A DNA stretch of 64,000 nt from Talpa occidentalis (GCF_014898055.3 NW_023601104.1:75251106-75315105); one strand, 5' to 3'; positions 38,293-51,190 are shown, numbered from the stretch's first letter. Notes: generated by a model not told the origin, from the sequence alone. Translations and numbers: made by a program.

Positions 38293-38561
38293 GGGCCTCC
38301 TAGGGGCACAGGTGGTTGAGCACAGTGCTGTGAAGTTGTCCGCAGCCTCTGCAGCATGGGTTTGATCCTGGCAGGCCTGAGAGATACCCACATGGCAGGG
38401 CAGACCTCTCCTGTCTCTCCCGCTGCTCCCCTCAGCAGTCTATTCCAGTCAGTCTGCCTGTTCTGTTCCCCGCTCTGTGTCTGGTGAATCCTCTCACCCT
38501 CCCACGCATCTGGCCTGTACCCTGGTTCTTGTATGCATAAATAAATAAATCTTTAAAAAAT
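38293..38561 (+). mobile_element. tRNA-derived SINE, type B
   Basis: Diverged head, intact core and tail. Target duplication AAAAGCAACACGTTTAAG (38277) and AAAAGCAACAATTTTAAG (38562). This is the last SINE before the ACTN1 promoter block. Confidence 0.95.
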
Positions 38562-39199
38562 AAAAGCAACAATTTTAAGTCTAACCATCCACAAGTAATA
38601 ATACTTGTTCCTATGCCTGGTTGAAAACTAGATGTAATGTGCAGACAAGGAAACTGAGTCCATGCATGGTAATATAAAGAATTAATGGCAGGGGGGAAAA
38701 ACACTTAAAGCAGATTTTCCAAGTCAGACCCAGAGCTGGTGCCCCACCTCCATCAGTCCCACCAGAGCACTGGCCCAGAGTTCCCTGCAGGCTCTGGATG
38801 CCTCGTCCAGCTTTCCTGTCTCCCTCACCAGCCAGTGGAGAGGGGAAGCTGCCTGCCCAGAACATAGCTGGATCCCAGCCCCAACACACACCAGCCTGGG
38901 ACTTGGCTAGTTACTTCCCCCTCTGCCCCTCATTTCCTCCTGCTCATGTGAGACTGGCTCACAAAGCAGTTCGGAATAACAGCTAAAACCATATATGTGC
39001 GAGATCAGAACAGTGGCCGGCACACCTCAGCCAATACCAGCTCCTGGAACTGTTGGGGGGGGCCTTCAAGTGGACCAAGTTTCCCAGATGACACTATTCC
39101 CTCCTGGCTACCCAGAGCCTTGGTCAAACCCACCATCACCCCGGTCAGAGTTTTATGAGAGAGAGAAAGACTACATTTTGCCCCTACCCAAACACATTT

Positions 39200-39223
39200 C
39201 ATTCATTCATTCATTCATTCATT
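39200..39223 (+). repeat. (CATT)6 microsatellite
   Basis: Six ATTC/CATT units in a row with no interruption. Confidence 0.95.
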
Positions 39224-40696
39224 TGAAAATACTGAATATTATGTGAAAGTTCAACGTTCGGTGCTTGAGAGACAAGAATATCAGGCCCGAGACTTAGCTC
39301 CAGAATCCTTAAAGGACCTAATTCCCAATTCTTAGACAGCCCTGTCATTCCTGTTCCTAAGAGGCACAGGATAGGTGCTTGGGAAAACAGGGATTTCTCC
39401 TCTTCTTCTCCCCATGGAAATTCCCAAAATATCCAACACCCTACTCACATCCTTCCTGCCCAACCTAAAATCTATTCCCTAGAAGGCTTCACCTGAAATT
39501 GAAAGAGTCCCTCCCCTACCTTACCCCCATGGAAATCTCCAATTTACCCACTAAATTCTCAGCTGCACCAACAGCCCAGCTGTCTCAGGGAACAAGCCTG
39601 CATGAGAGTAGGGGGCTGTCACGGTTCCTCCCCCAGCTGTCCCTGAGGGGGCGACAGGAAGAGGGGGAGGGTATTTAACTGCCTCATTGCAAAGAAGTCG
39701 GTTCAAAGAGCCAAGGGACCTCCCCATGTCGCTGAGTAGGGCTTGGCCCAGCAGAAGCCGAGGGGCTGGGGGGAGTTCAGGTCGCCCGGCTTTGAGGAAG
39801 CCTTTTGTGTGTGTGTTTTAAATTACCTCTGCTTGTCTGATGAAGTGAGTAAAAGGGCGCCGATTTGGGGCTTAGGATTCCTGAGTGAGCTAATACAGGA
39901 TGCCTTTGGCTGAAAAAAAAAAAAACTTCAGTCGGCTCCCTAAACTCCCCCCCTTTTAAGTTTAAAAAAGGGAATGAATGTTACCATTTTTGGACATGAG
40001 CGTTCTCCCTCAAGCCCAGCCCTAACCGCACTATCCAGAGGGACGCGCCATCCTGCCCCCACCCCATTCCCAGATCAGCGCAGGAGGGGGGTGCGATGAG
40101 GAGGCACCGGATGGAGGCGAGCAGCGGGGGAGGGGGCACCGGGGCTGTGCAGGGTACGTGGCCGCCCCGGGCAAGAGCTCACCGCGCCAGCAGCAAGCAG
40201 AGGCAGGGTTGGGGCACCCTCCCCACCCCCGGCAGTGCTTGCTGACCTCTTTCTGCTACTGGCCACTACGCCCAGCTGCCCACTCTTAGTCCAGCCTCGG
40301 TGGCCGATCGCACACCCGGTCTGACAGGGCGCCCGGAGCACGACTCGAATGTTAGGCGAGATTCCCAGCGACTGACCCCCAAATGTCCCCGGAGACATCT
40401 CCGTGCCCCAAAGCCCCTCAACTCAGATCAAGTTGCCTAAATTCGCCTTCTCCCTGGAATGAGCGCAGATCCGAGGGCCGGGCGCAGACAGGAGCCCGGG
40501 TGGGCTCCCAGCTGCCAACCTACTGAGTTGAGCCCTAAAACCTTTTGCCGTCCTGACCCCGCCCCCACATGGTTGGCTGGAGAGCCCGCCGGGGTCTCCC
40601 GGTTTCCTAAGCCCCCTGCAGCTGGGCCACCTCCAGACCGCCCCGGAGACGGCCGCTAGCCCCTCCGGCGCCCGCTGTCCCCCGGCCGGCCGCCTA

Positions 40697-41560
<864 letters not shown>

Positions 41561-41720
41561 GCGCCGCGGCGGGCGGGGGCGGGGGGAAGGGGCAGAGCCC
41601 TCCCGAGGTTCTCCATTGGCCAGGCCGAGTTGCCCAAACTTCCCCCCACCGCCTCTCATTGGGAATTCCTGGCATCCATCAGCCGGGCCCTGGCGCAAAT
41701 AGGTGGACCCGGAGGCCCCC
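41561..41720 (-). promoter_or_regulatory. ACTN1 core/proximal promoter (TATA-less, GC and CCAAT boxes)
   Basis: A Sp1-type GC stretch lies at 41571-41590, with GGGGGCGGGG at 41575-41584. Inverted CCAAT boxes, in ACTN1 sense orientation, lie at 41615-41619 and 41658-41662. A GGGAATTCC kappaB-like half-palindrome lies at 41661-41669, next to the second CCAAT box. No TATA box was found in a suitable place. The layout is typical of a CpG-island promoter; factor binding is inferred, not shown. Confidence 0.75.
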
Positions 41721-42123
41721 TCCCGGCGCGTACGCCCCCGCCCACTCCCCGGGTTCCCACTCCCCCGCGGCTCATGTGACACCAGCGCGCGCTGAGCCGG
41801 ACCGGAGCCGGGGGCGCCTCTCCGAGCTCGGGGACGCAGCGGCAGCGCGCTCGGGAGCCCGAGGCGCCCTCGGAGGCTGGACGCGGTCCCCGGCCCGCGG
41901 GAAGGCCCCGAACCCGCGCGCGCCGGCGCTGCTGCGCTCCCGCGCGCGCTGCAAACCCCGGGCGGGCGGGGGCTGGAGAAGAGAGGCCAGGAAACCCAAA
42001 AAGCATTTCATGTTTCTTTTCCCAGGGTCCAGAGAGGCCGGCATCCATGGAAAGGGGGCGGGGAATGCCGGAAAGGAAAGGAATTTCCTGACTCCACCGC
42101 TCCCCCCGCCGCGCCTCGCCCCA

Positions 42124-42141
42124 CCCCGCCCCGCCCCGCCC
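42124..42141 (-). promoter_or_regulatory. Tandem GC boxes / G-quadruplex motif upstream of ACTN1
   Basis: Three CCCC runs and one CCC run separated by single G residues on the plus strand. On the ACTN1 sense strand this gives four G-runs with 1-nt loops, meeting the standard G-quadruplex pattern, and overlapping Sp1/KLF sites. It lies roughly 0.6 kb upstream of the inferred start site. Confidence 0.6.
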
Positions 42142-43154
42142 GGCCCTGCTGACCCGACAGACCCCTGCCCTCCGGAAGCCAGGTTTGCCGGCCCGGGGTG
42201 CTCAGACGCCACGGGGCGTTCCCGCCTCCCCGCAGGGTCCTTTCCGGCCGGTCCTCGGGCTTAGGGGACCTCTGCGTCGCGGTGCCTCCCGGGTGGCAGC
42301 GCTGCCCTCCCAGGATCCTCTGCCGGGCCCCACCGGCTCCGGAGCCACCCTCATGCTGCAGGGCAGCGATCTGAAAAGTGGTAGAGCGGACCCCGAGGGA
42401 TCCTCCGTCCAGGTCCTCTCCCCAACACACGCACTTGACAGATGGGGAAACTGAGACTCAAAGAGCTGAGCTTGAAAAGGTATTGAGCAGGTTCTCAGGA
42501 CCCTACAGGCCAACCTTGTAACCTTATGCCTGACAAACAAAGCCTTATTGTTATTGGAGGAAGGAGAGCAGGATGGACTAAATACCTAGAACTTCTTCGT
42601 ACCTGCCTGGGCTTCCTTCCTCCACCCTAGTAAGAGGAAGCTCGAAAGGGACAGCTCCAGCACTGACAGGACCTAGTGGGCAACACTGAGGGACCCCAGG
42701 GCTGGGAAACAGCAGCGGGTGTATCTCTACTAAGTGATGCACTTAACGGTGCTTATTTATGTGTAGACTGGAGGGCTGAGTCAGGTGCAAAAATGCAAGG
42801 ATGTCAGTCCAGAGGTGAGTGAAGGAATTAGAGGAAGGAGTTCACCAGCAGGAAGGGCCATGCATTAGAGCACTTGAAGGCCACACTTGGAAAAGATGAA
42901 GAAAGTGCCTGACTCCCAGAAGAACTGGCTGCGGCTGTAGGCAGAGATCCCTGGTGCTGTCCTGCGGGCATCATTAGTCAACCCCACACTTACGTGCAAG
43001 TGTTACCAGTCAGCACTGTGCCTGCCACAAGTCCCTGGCTGAGGAAGCCCTGCTGCTGAGCCACAGAGACAGCAGATTTATGAACTATTTTATAACCACT
43101 TCTAAACTATGGCTCTAAACCTAACATAGAGGGTAATAATGATGGTGCTGTCTC

Positions 43155-43345
43155 CATTCATTCACTCAATAAATATCTGCTAAGCATCATCTGTGTGTCA
43201 GGGATGTGCTAGATATTATGTGTATATAAGAAAAAGCCACAATCCCTGCTCACGCTCAGCCCAGAGACAGACCCAGAAACAGACCCAGAAACAAAATATA
43301 ATGCAAGGAGATAGATCTGATCAGGGGATTGGGGAGAAGGGTGGG
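43155..43345 (-). mobile_element. L2 3' end fragment with 12-bp tandem duplication
   Basis: ATTCATTCACTCAATAAATA, CATCTGTGTGTCAGGGATGT and CCACAATCCCTGCTCACGCT are the reverse L2 end. CAGACCCAGAAA occurs twice in tandem at 43268 and 43280. Confidence 0.75.
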
Positions 43346-43734
43346 GCAGAGGAGGAGCACTGAGCCCAGCAATGGGGCGGAGGGGGGGAGGGGAGTGCCA
43401 GGTACACCTTTTGGGAGGAGGAGAAATACAAGTGATCCTTAAAGAACAAGAGTCAGCCACATGAAGAGGCGTGTGGGAGGTTATTCCAGGCAGAAGGAAC
43501 AGTGTGAACTAATACATGGGGGCAGGAAACTGCATGGCATAAAAGGAATGCCTAGCATTTCAACATAGCTAAGACTAGAAATGTAAGGCCAGGAGGGGCA
43601 AGAGATGGGATTAGAGAGGGGGGCAGCAGCCAGACCATGGAGGCTCATGTGCCAAAGAAGTCAGGATCTGAGGGGAAAGAGGCTGACTGGAAGCTTTGAC
43701 AAGCAGTTGCAACAGTTCACAAAGGAATAATATC

Positions 43735-44060
43735 TTAGACATTTAGAGCAGCTGTAAGAGAGTATTGTAGACTGGGTGGCTTAAACAACATTTGTTTCTC
43801 AAGATTCTGGAAGCTGGGACGTTCAAGATAAAGATGCTGGTGGAGCCTGTGTCTGGTGAGAGTCTGCTTCCTGGCTCAAAGAGGGACATCTCATTGTGTT
43901 CTCAGATGGGGGCAGGGAACTCTCTAGACTCTCTTTTCTAAGGGTGCTAATCCCATTCATGAGTCTCTACCCTCATGACCTAATCTCCTCCTAATACCAT
44001 CACACTGGGGGTAGGATTTCAACATATGAATGGGGGGAAGGCGTGAACATGGCCTATAGA
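43735..44060 (+). mobile_element. Ancient interspersed repeat, family not named
   Basis: GTAGACTGGGTGGCTTAAAC, AGATTCTGGAAGCTGGGACG and GGATTTCAACATATGAATGG match a very common mammalian repeat whose family I cannot name with confidence. No coding frame. Confidence 0.55.
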
Positions 44061-44194
44061 AAAGCAGAGAAAAGTGGCTAGAGAAGAAATACTTAGGAGG
44101 TAAAACTGAGAGACTTGGCATTTGGGTGTGAAGAGGAGAAACAAGTCTTTGTTGCTCTCAACGAATGTCTAGCGTGAAACAGACCATGCACTTA

Positions 44195-44320
44195 ACCATT
44201 ATTATTTAAGCTCCACCTATAAGGTGAGAATTGTCTGCATCAGAGAAAGCCTACTCATAGGCCCTAAGAGGTAGCTAATTAGTCCAAAGTTACACAAGTA
44301 TATGTGACTTCTAAACCCAT
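44195..44320 (-). mobile_element. MIR-like fragment
   Basis: CCTATAAGGTGAGAATTGTC and TAGTCCAAAGTTACACAAGT are consistent with a reverse MIR; a SINE follows it directly. Weak. Confidence 0.4.
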
Positions 44321-44324
44321 GCCT

Positions 44325-44606
44325 GCGCCTTCCTGGTAGAGCAAGGGGTGAAGATGCAGCACGATGAAGCTATCCACAGCCACTGTAGCACAAGTTCCAT
44401 ACCCAGCCAGAGAGGTGACCCACATGGCACAGCAGACCTCTCCTGACTCGCCCGCTGCTCCCCTCAGCAGTGTATTTCAGTCAATCTGCCTGTTCTGTTC
44501 CCCAGTCTGTCTCTGGTGAATCCTCTCACCACCACCCCCACACCTCTGGCCTCTACCCCAGTTCTTCCATGTATAAATAAATAAATCTTAAAATAAATAA
44601 ATAAAT
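44325..44606 (+). mobile_element. tRNA-derived SINE, type B
   Basis: Diverged head GCGCCTTCCTGGTAGAGCAA, intact core, tail extended by ATAA repeats. Target duplication AAACCCATGCCT at 44313-44324 and 44607-44618. Confidence 0.93.
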
Positions 44607-44654
44607 AAACCCATGCCTTGAACCCCGTCGTTCTCAATCCCAATCCACACCTAT

Positions 44655-44845
44655 GTACACACATAAATCTTTGGCAACATCAGGAATATTAGGCAATTTT
44701 TTATTGATACGACTGGTGGATTACTACTGGCATCCAGCAGATAGAAGCGAGAGATCATACTGAACATCCTGTGGCCACCTGACAAGACAGTCCTCCCACA
44801 TGATTCAGCCCCAAATATCAACCGTGCCAGGCTTGAGAACCCCTT
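44655..44845. mobile_element. hAT-like ancient MITE fragment
   Basis: TTACTACTGGCATCCAGCAG, TAGAAGCGAGAGATCATACT, GAACATCCTGTGGCCACCTG and CCCCAAATATCAACCGTGCC follow a common mammalian DNA-transposon relic. Family and orientation not assigned. Confidence 0.45.
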
Positions 44846-45534
44846 CTATCACCCTGGGTTTTGAGGGAGGGTGATCTGGTGATCTCAACCATTTGAGATA
44901 AAGAATTTCAGGTTTCGGAGTGGAATCCAAACACACTGAACGCGAAGCACCCTGAAAATGTCCAGATTCGGTTATCCAGGAAGCAGCTAACAGCATAGAC
45001 CGGACCTTAGGTGGAAACTGATTGGAGAGTTCTCTGCATCTAGGGGGCACTGACACCAGAGACCATCAGTGAAGAATGTGCATGTGGCGCTGAGAAGAGG
45101 ACCCAGGGCACAGCCCTGAAAAGCAGTCCTTAAAAGGGAGAATAAAGATCTACAGGCCCTGAAGGAGCCACAGAGGAAATGGTCAGCAGGAAGACAGAGC
45201 GCCTGGGGCAGAGGGTGCCGGGAAAGTCAGAGGTGACGTTTCAAATACATGTCAGATATATCAGGAAAATCTGGAAAGTAAGGCCTAAAAAATGTTCTGT
45301 GGGTGACAGTTGAAAATTCCTTGATGACCTTTGCCTGTGGAATTTCAGCAGCGTAACTGAAGTGAATTAACAGCAACAGTGAACGTAACAGGAAGAAAGA
45401 AATACTGGATGTAGCCAATGGGAGACTAGGGCCAGAGGGGGAATTTTTTTTTTTTTTAATAGGAAGGATTCAGTTAAGAGAAACAAATTGAAATGTAATA
45501 AAAGAAAGTTGATAGGTGGCACAGCACATGGGAA

Positions 45535-45567
45535 GGTTAAAGGATGGTTAAGGTTAAAGGTTAAAGG
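45535..45567 (+). repeat. Degenerate GGTTAAA short tandem repeat
   Basis: GGTTAAAGGATGGTTAAGG, then GTTAAAGG twice. Four imperfect units of a 7-10 bp motif. Confidence 0.7.
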
Positions 45568-45770
45568 ACCAATTGAAAGAGGAAAGACCCTATTGTTCTG
45601 AGAAGTGGGTGGAAATGGCCACACATGTGGGGGAGAGGGCAGGGATGTGGGCTGGTGAGCTTGATCTTCTCAATAGGGAGGGGGTCCTGAGATGAATTCC
45701 CCCATCTTTCTATCCAGGCCTCCATGGTGACATCACACTGGCAATACTAGTCCCATATAACACCACCTTC

Positions 45771-46077
45771 TTTTTTAAAAAATATTTATTTATGCATTCA
45801 AGAACTGGGGTATAGGGCCTCCCCGGTGGCGCAGCGGTTGAGCGCTGGGTTGCGAAGCTGCCCGCAGCCTCGGCAGCACCGGTTCGATCCCCAGCTGCTC
45901 CCGGGCCACCGGAGGAGGGTCCCACATGGCGCGCAGACCTCTCCTGCCGCCCGCTGCTCCCCTCAGCAGTGTGCTTCGGTCCTTCTGCCTGCTCTGCTCC
46001 CCACTCTGACTCTGGTGAATTCTCTCACCCTCCCGCGCTTCTGACTGTACCCAGTGCTTGTATAAATAATAAATAAA

Positions 46078-46115
<38 letters not shown>

Positions 46116-46236
46116 GGGTATAGGCCCGGGATGGTGCGGGGGTGAGAAGATTCACCAGAGACAGAGTGGGGAGTAGAAAAGGCAGACTGACTGAAATGCA
46201 GTGCTGAGGGGAGCAGCGGGAACCTCAGGGAGGCCC
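45771..46236 (-). mobile_element. tRNA-derived SINE, type B, interrupted and internally deleted
   Basis: The minus-oriented host copy is split at 45814/46108 by a type A SINE. Its right part jumps from the core (GCTGAGGGGAGCAGCGGG) to the last few bases of the head (CAGGGAGGCC), so the tRNA-like region with its B box is missing. Target duplication TAACACCACCTTC at 45758-45770 and 46237-46249. Confidence 0.95.
45815..46107 (+). mobile_element. tRNA-derived SINE, type A, nested inside type B
   Basis: Little-diverged full copy with exact A and B boxes and a long poly(A). Target duplication AAGAACTGGGGTATA at 45800-45814 and 46108-46122 lies within the host SINE tail region. Confidence 0.97.
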
Positions 46237-46319
46237 TAACACCACCTTCAGTACAGCAGTTACCAGATGTGTTTTTAGAACTACTAAGGTGTATGCCTAT
46301 TTATACCATCCAGTTATGC

Positions 46320-47090
46320 TTTTTTAAAAAATTGGTATAGAATACATTAAAATGCAACCTTCAAGTGCACCAACCTTAAGCATACAGCTCAGTGAAATTT
46401 TTCATGTGTCTATACCCATGTTAACACTACCAGGTCAAGACATAAAACATTTCTAGCAACTCAGGGTTCCTTATGCCCACATAGGAAACCATGATGCTGA
46501 CTTCCTATCATTTTTCACTTGTTTTTGAACTTCACATAAATGGCACCATACACTCTGTACAGTTTAATTTCTGATACTGTGCTCAGCCTAATGTCTATGA
46601 GATTCATTTATGTTGTGGCTTATATCAAGGGTTTGTTTATTGTGTAGATTCTGCTGTTTGTGTATATCCTGAGTATTTTACCCATTCTCCTGTTTGTGGG
46701 TGTTTGCAACTTAGAGCAACCATGAATAAAGCTGCTCTGAACATTTTGTGTGTTTTTGGTGAACATGTGCATTCATTTTTCTTGGTGTATACCTAGGAAT
46801 GAAATTGTTGGGTTACGGGGTCAGTATAGGTTTAATTTAATAACTCTTGCCAAATAGCATCTGGTTTTGATTCTTGTTTTTTGTTGTTGTTTTTTGTTTG
46901 TTTGTTTGCCTGTAACAATATATTTGCCAAGCTGCAGGGTGTGGAATTTTCCATTTCTCCACATCTTCCTATCACCCAGTCTTGTCCTTTTTTCCCTTTT
47001 TTAGCCATGACAGTGGGTGAGCAGTGGTCTCTTCTTATGGATTTAATCTTTTCATATATTTGTTGATCATTTGAATAAATATTCCCTATT
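46320..47090 (-). mobile_element. Old L1M fragment (ORF2 end / 3' UTR)
   Basis: Reverse-strand L1 phrases run for over 700 bp: AACTTCACATAAATGGCACC, AATAAAGCTGCTCTGAACAT, GTATACCTAGGAATGAAATT and GTTGGGTTACGGGGTC. No open frame remains. Confidence 0.85.
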
Positions 47091-47142
47091 CCTGCTGCCT
47101 TTGATTCACTGGCAAGTGATTCTTAAAATATTTGCCACTATG

Positions 47143-47227
47143 CAAAAATGAAAAATGATGTAAGAATTATATAAAATAAAATATTAAAAAATAAAAATAA
47201 AAATAAATCCTAAAATGCAAAAAAAAA
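47143..47227 (+). mobile_element. 85-bp retroposed fragment with poly(A), source unknown
   Basis: An A/T-rich insert ending in an A-run is bounded by a perfect 18-bp direct repeat AAAATATTTGCCACTATG at 47125-47142 and 47228-47245. The repeat plus terminal A-run marks LINE-mediated retroposition. It is not one of the SINEs here. Confidence 0.8.
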
Positions 47228-47284
47228 AAAATATTTGCCACTATGAGGTAAGGAGAAATAGCCTGCATATTTTATTAATTTCCC

Positions 47285-47420
47285 CCAAAATTCATTCATT
47301 CATTTATTCATTCAGCAAATATTTATCAAGAAACTGCCATGTGCCCAGCACTGTTCTGGAGAATAAAGATACAAGAACAGACAAGACTGATATGGTCCTC
47401 TCTCTCTCAGAATAGAGAAA
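47285..47420 (-). mobile_element. L2 3' end fragment
   Basis: ATTCATTCATTTATTCATTC, AGCAAATATTTATCAAGAAA and GTGCCCAGCACTGTTCTGGA are the reverse L2 terminus. Confidence 0.8.
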
Positions 47421-49661
47421 AGGTATGTTGTGAATATTCCATAAATAATTTGAGGGTCGGCAATTTTGTCCCTGTTTTGTTTGGTGGGAAGTCAGAGCAG
47501 GTCTGTTTTATATGATTTTTCAATTTGAGCATTTATGAAATGCAATTCTTTATATAAAAAAAATCTCTGAGGTCACAGGAGCTGCCAAGTGGAGTGAAAT
47601 AAGACCATGAAGGAAGGAGGAAGGTCTTCAGGAGTCTTGGTGGCCCTTCCCTGTTCATCCTTTGGATTTCTCTGGGCACAGTGACAAAGGAACTGAGATT
47701 GTGAATAGAACTGTTGCCATTTGCACACTAGTTTAGTGGGTGTGAGCTGAGACTTAAGAAGTTTGCTCTGGAGAACATAGAAGTCCTTTCTACCATCTGG
47801 GCCTTGCTTGGAGCTGCTACTCAACAACAGGCTCAGAGACTCTAGCCCAACCCATAACTAGCACTCCAGGCAGCTGCCTCTGCCTCATTCCAGCTGGCAG
47901 TGAGTCACCCAGAAAGCCACAGGTGCTTTGCTGGTGAAAGCCCCTAGCTCTGGAGTAAATGACTCTATTTCCCTTGGGAAGAAGAACGACTTAGTAAGTC
48001 TATGAGGTCTTGGGAATTCTTTTCAGGCACCCATGATCTGCCAGGTAGAGTGCAAGGAGACTGAGGGAGGAGCCCTCGCCCTCCCTGACCTGGTCTGGCC
48101 AGTGGGCTTCTTCCCCTCGAATTCACACATCCGCAGGGCACAGTCTCAGAGCAGGGAAATAAACTCCATGGACAGGTGAAATGACATAAAGAATGCAGAC
48201 TAGAGCTCAGTGCCTAGCAAGCAGCAGGCCACTACTTCAACTCTCCCAAGTTCTTTTTCTTATCCATCTGTATGTAACTGACCATGCAAGATCTTTGGGA
48301 AGTAGGCTCCACAAGATTCTAGATACTAAAAGCACCACGGACCTCCCAGCCCAGAGATCTGGGGATTTCCTTCATTGTGTCCTGAACCACTAACATTATA
48401 CCCTAGTGGTAGTAGTTTCCTTGTGGGGCTTTTTCAAAGAGCAAACACATAGGCTAGAAGGAGGAGAGAAAATCCCTATGATTTCTTGGGTTTCTAGCTC
48501 AAAGGCCAAAGACCTCAGTTTTGGTCCCAGTGCCAGTAGCAGTCTAATCATGAACTCGCCTTCCCCTGAGCTCCCTAGCACACCATTTGTTCTGAGATAA
48601 CATCCTCGGCTTTCTTTCTGTCCTTTGTCCACATTTTATCTCCTAACATCCCTGTGTGGGTGTCACCCCTCCTTGTCCCCCACCCAGCCTAAACATAGGT
48701 CCTAGGATACAAAAGGTACTCCGGTTCAATCTTTGCTCAATGACAAATGGCATCAGTCAAATTCTGTCTCTGTACTTCAGTTTCTCCTACTAGCCGGTAG
48801 AAGCCCTGAGAGGACAATCCTTTGCCATAGTTCACACAAGCATTTCCTTAGTCCTCTGACTTCCCAAGAAGCCAGTATTGGAAACTGACTTGGCCCTCTC
48901 CCGCATATGTCCCCACCAGCACCTCTCAGGGGTCACTGGGCCTATGTCCTCAGCGTACACACCAACACCAGCGCAAGTATTAGTCAAAGGCTTGCCTTGG
49001 AGCCAGTTCCTGCCCTTCCTGTCACAGGCCAAGAAGAAGCTGGCAGTTTCCCTGTGGCAGGATCTCTAGTGAAAGTCTGGCAGACTCATATCTCATGCGA
49101 TTGAACAACTGACCTGTGTGATGTTCTTTATTTCTTCTATCTCTCCCTCCAATTCCAGGAGTCAAATCTAAGCAGGGCCCACAGAAATCACCACCTCAGA
49201 CAGTTACTCTGAGGTCAGCTCTATGAGCAAGAGATAGTCATGCCTGTATCTGTTCATCCTGAGCCCTCCAAGGAGCCCTGGCAGCTGGCTCCCAGCTATC
49301 TCTAGTTCCCAGCAAATACTGGAGCAGGACACCCAAATCACAGCAGGGAAATTCCTGTTGAGTAATGTGCTCCCCTCCCCCAAACCCCTTTGAGTGTTGT
49401 CAAGCAGATTCCAGGCTGGGGGAGTGAGTTCCCAGGGAATCTGAGGAATCCAAGCTCCTCCCAGTCCTTTGCAACTAGGTCCCAGGGTCTTCCACAGAAG
49501 CTCTGTCCTAGAGGCCTGCCTAGATCACTTCCATAGAAATGAGGGAATAGCTTTTGGGGAGCAGGTGCCCTTATCTAGGCAGCAGGGTGATGTCAGAGAG
49601 AGAGCCCTGAGGTCAGGGAGCTCCCTGACAACTATTCACCCTGAGCCCTCAGCTAGCACAC

Positions 49662-49696
49662 CAGCACCAGCACTGGCACTGGCACCAGCACCAGGC
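49662..49696 (+). repeat. CAGCAC/GGCACT imperfect 6-bp repeat
   Basis: ACCAGCACCAGCACTGGCAC followed by TGGCACCAGCACCAGG: about six imperfect hexamers that can also fold back on themselves. Confidence 0.7.
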
Positions 49697-49916
49697 AAAG
49701 GATTGCTGGGGCCTTAGTTTCTTCACCTGCAAAATGAGAGTATGGGCTCACGGCATGGTCTCTAAGCTCTGAGTCCTGGTCTAAGAACATCTTTCTAGGA
49801 CTCCTTCTTCTATGCCAGTGACAAAAGGGTGTGAGTGTTTGCAACAGTGTTTCTCAATTTGAATATTAAGTAAGTTCCTTTATAAAGGATACAGATTCTC
49901 ACAAAGTTACTTAATT

Positions 49917-50184
49917 TTTTTTTTAAGATTTATTTATTTATTTATTTATACAAGCACTGGGTACAGTCAGAAGTGCGGGAGGGTGAGAGAATCCACCAGA
50001 GCCAGAGCGGGGAGCAGAGCAGGCAGAAGGACCGAAGTACACTGCTGAGGGGAGCAGCGGGCAGCAGGAGAGGTCTGCGGGCCGTGTGGGATGCTTGCCT
50101 GGTGGCCGGGGATTGAACGGTGCTGCAGAGGCTGCTGGCAGCTTCCCAACCCAGCACTCAACCGCTGCGCCACTGGGGAGGCCC
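49917..50184 (-). mobile_element. tRNA-derived SINE, type A
   Basis: Minus-oriented full copy with a type A core. A short, imperfect CTTAAT-containing repeat flanks it. Confidence 0.93.
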
Positions 50185-50240
50185 CTTAATATTTGTTTTA
50201 ACCATTAACTGTGCAAACATAAAATTGCTATAAACTTCTT

Positions 50241-50520
50241 TTTTTTTAAAGATTTATTTATGCATGCATGCAAGAGCTGGGGTATAGGCCAGAGGTGTGG
50301 GAGATGGGGGTGGGTGAGAGGACTCACCAGAGACAGAGTGGGGAACAGAACAGGCAGATTGACCAAAGTACACTGCTGAGGGGAGCAGCGGGGCAAGTCA
50401 GGAGAGGTCTGCTGCACACATGGGTTGCTCCCTGGCTGGCTAGGGATGGAACTCGAGCTGCAGAGGTTGCGGACAGCTTCATAGGTTGCATCTTAACCCC
50501 TTGCACTACCAGGGAGGCCC
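50241..50520 (-). mobile_element. tRNA-derived SINE, type B
   Basis: Minus-oriented full copy only 57 bp from the previous SINE. Target duplication AAACTTCTT at 50232-50240 and 50521-50529. Confidence 0.95.
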
Positions 50521-51001
50521 AAACTTCTTAAGGTTTTAGGTTTGCAATCAACAATAAAATCAAAGCAAGTTAAAAATTCAATTTAGAAAAAACTATAAAA
50601 CCAGTAAGATTTAACTTTAGTCATACTAATTTAAGTGTGGTTGTTGCTATTTACTGAAACAAAAGCGCTACTCCCAGCATGATGTAAGCTCTGACTGTGA
50701 TAGAGCAGGTGGTTCTCTTGCCTGTAGGATGCCTGTGTCACCATGTGCCAGGCAATGACTCAAGTCTACTACTTTCTCTATTTGAACCACTGAATCAGGG
50801 CATCATTTAACTTTCACTTGGTGGGAACACACTGTCATGCATTAAGCTCTCCTCTGCTGTTTTCTCATTAACACTCAACAATTAAAGTTAAAAAAATCTT
50901 TTAATCTTCTTGCCAACAGGATCCTTTTCTTAAGTTGCAAGGTCCTTATCCATAGCAGGAGAATCACCTTCCTCCCATTTGCTTCACAGGATGTCTGTGA
51001 A

Positions 51002-51190
51002 CACTCATTCATTCATCCAACTAACCATTATTTATTGAGCACCTACTATGTGTCAGACACTGATGCACGCAAAAAAGCATAGCAATGACCAGAATGGACA
51101 AAAATCCTTCACCTATTGAACTTATATTCCAATGGGAAAGACTGATTAGATAAATAAATAAAATAACATAAGTGTTAAGGTTAAAAAAAA
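51002..51190 (-). mobile_element. L2 3' end fragment
   Basis: CACTCATTCATTCATCCAAC, TTATTTATTGAGCACCTACT, ATGTGTCAGACACTGATGCA and CTTATATTCCAATGGGAAAG follow the reverse L2 end closely. Confidence 0.85.

Noticed and set aside
45535..45567. GGTTAA repeats as an interstitial telomere
   Set aside because: Units are GGTTAAA-like and imperfect, not TTAGGG.
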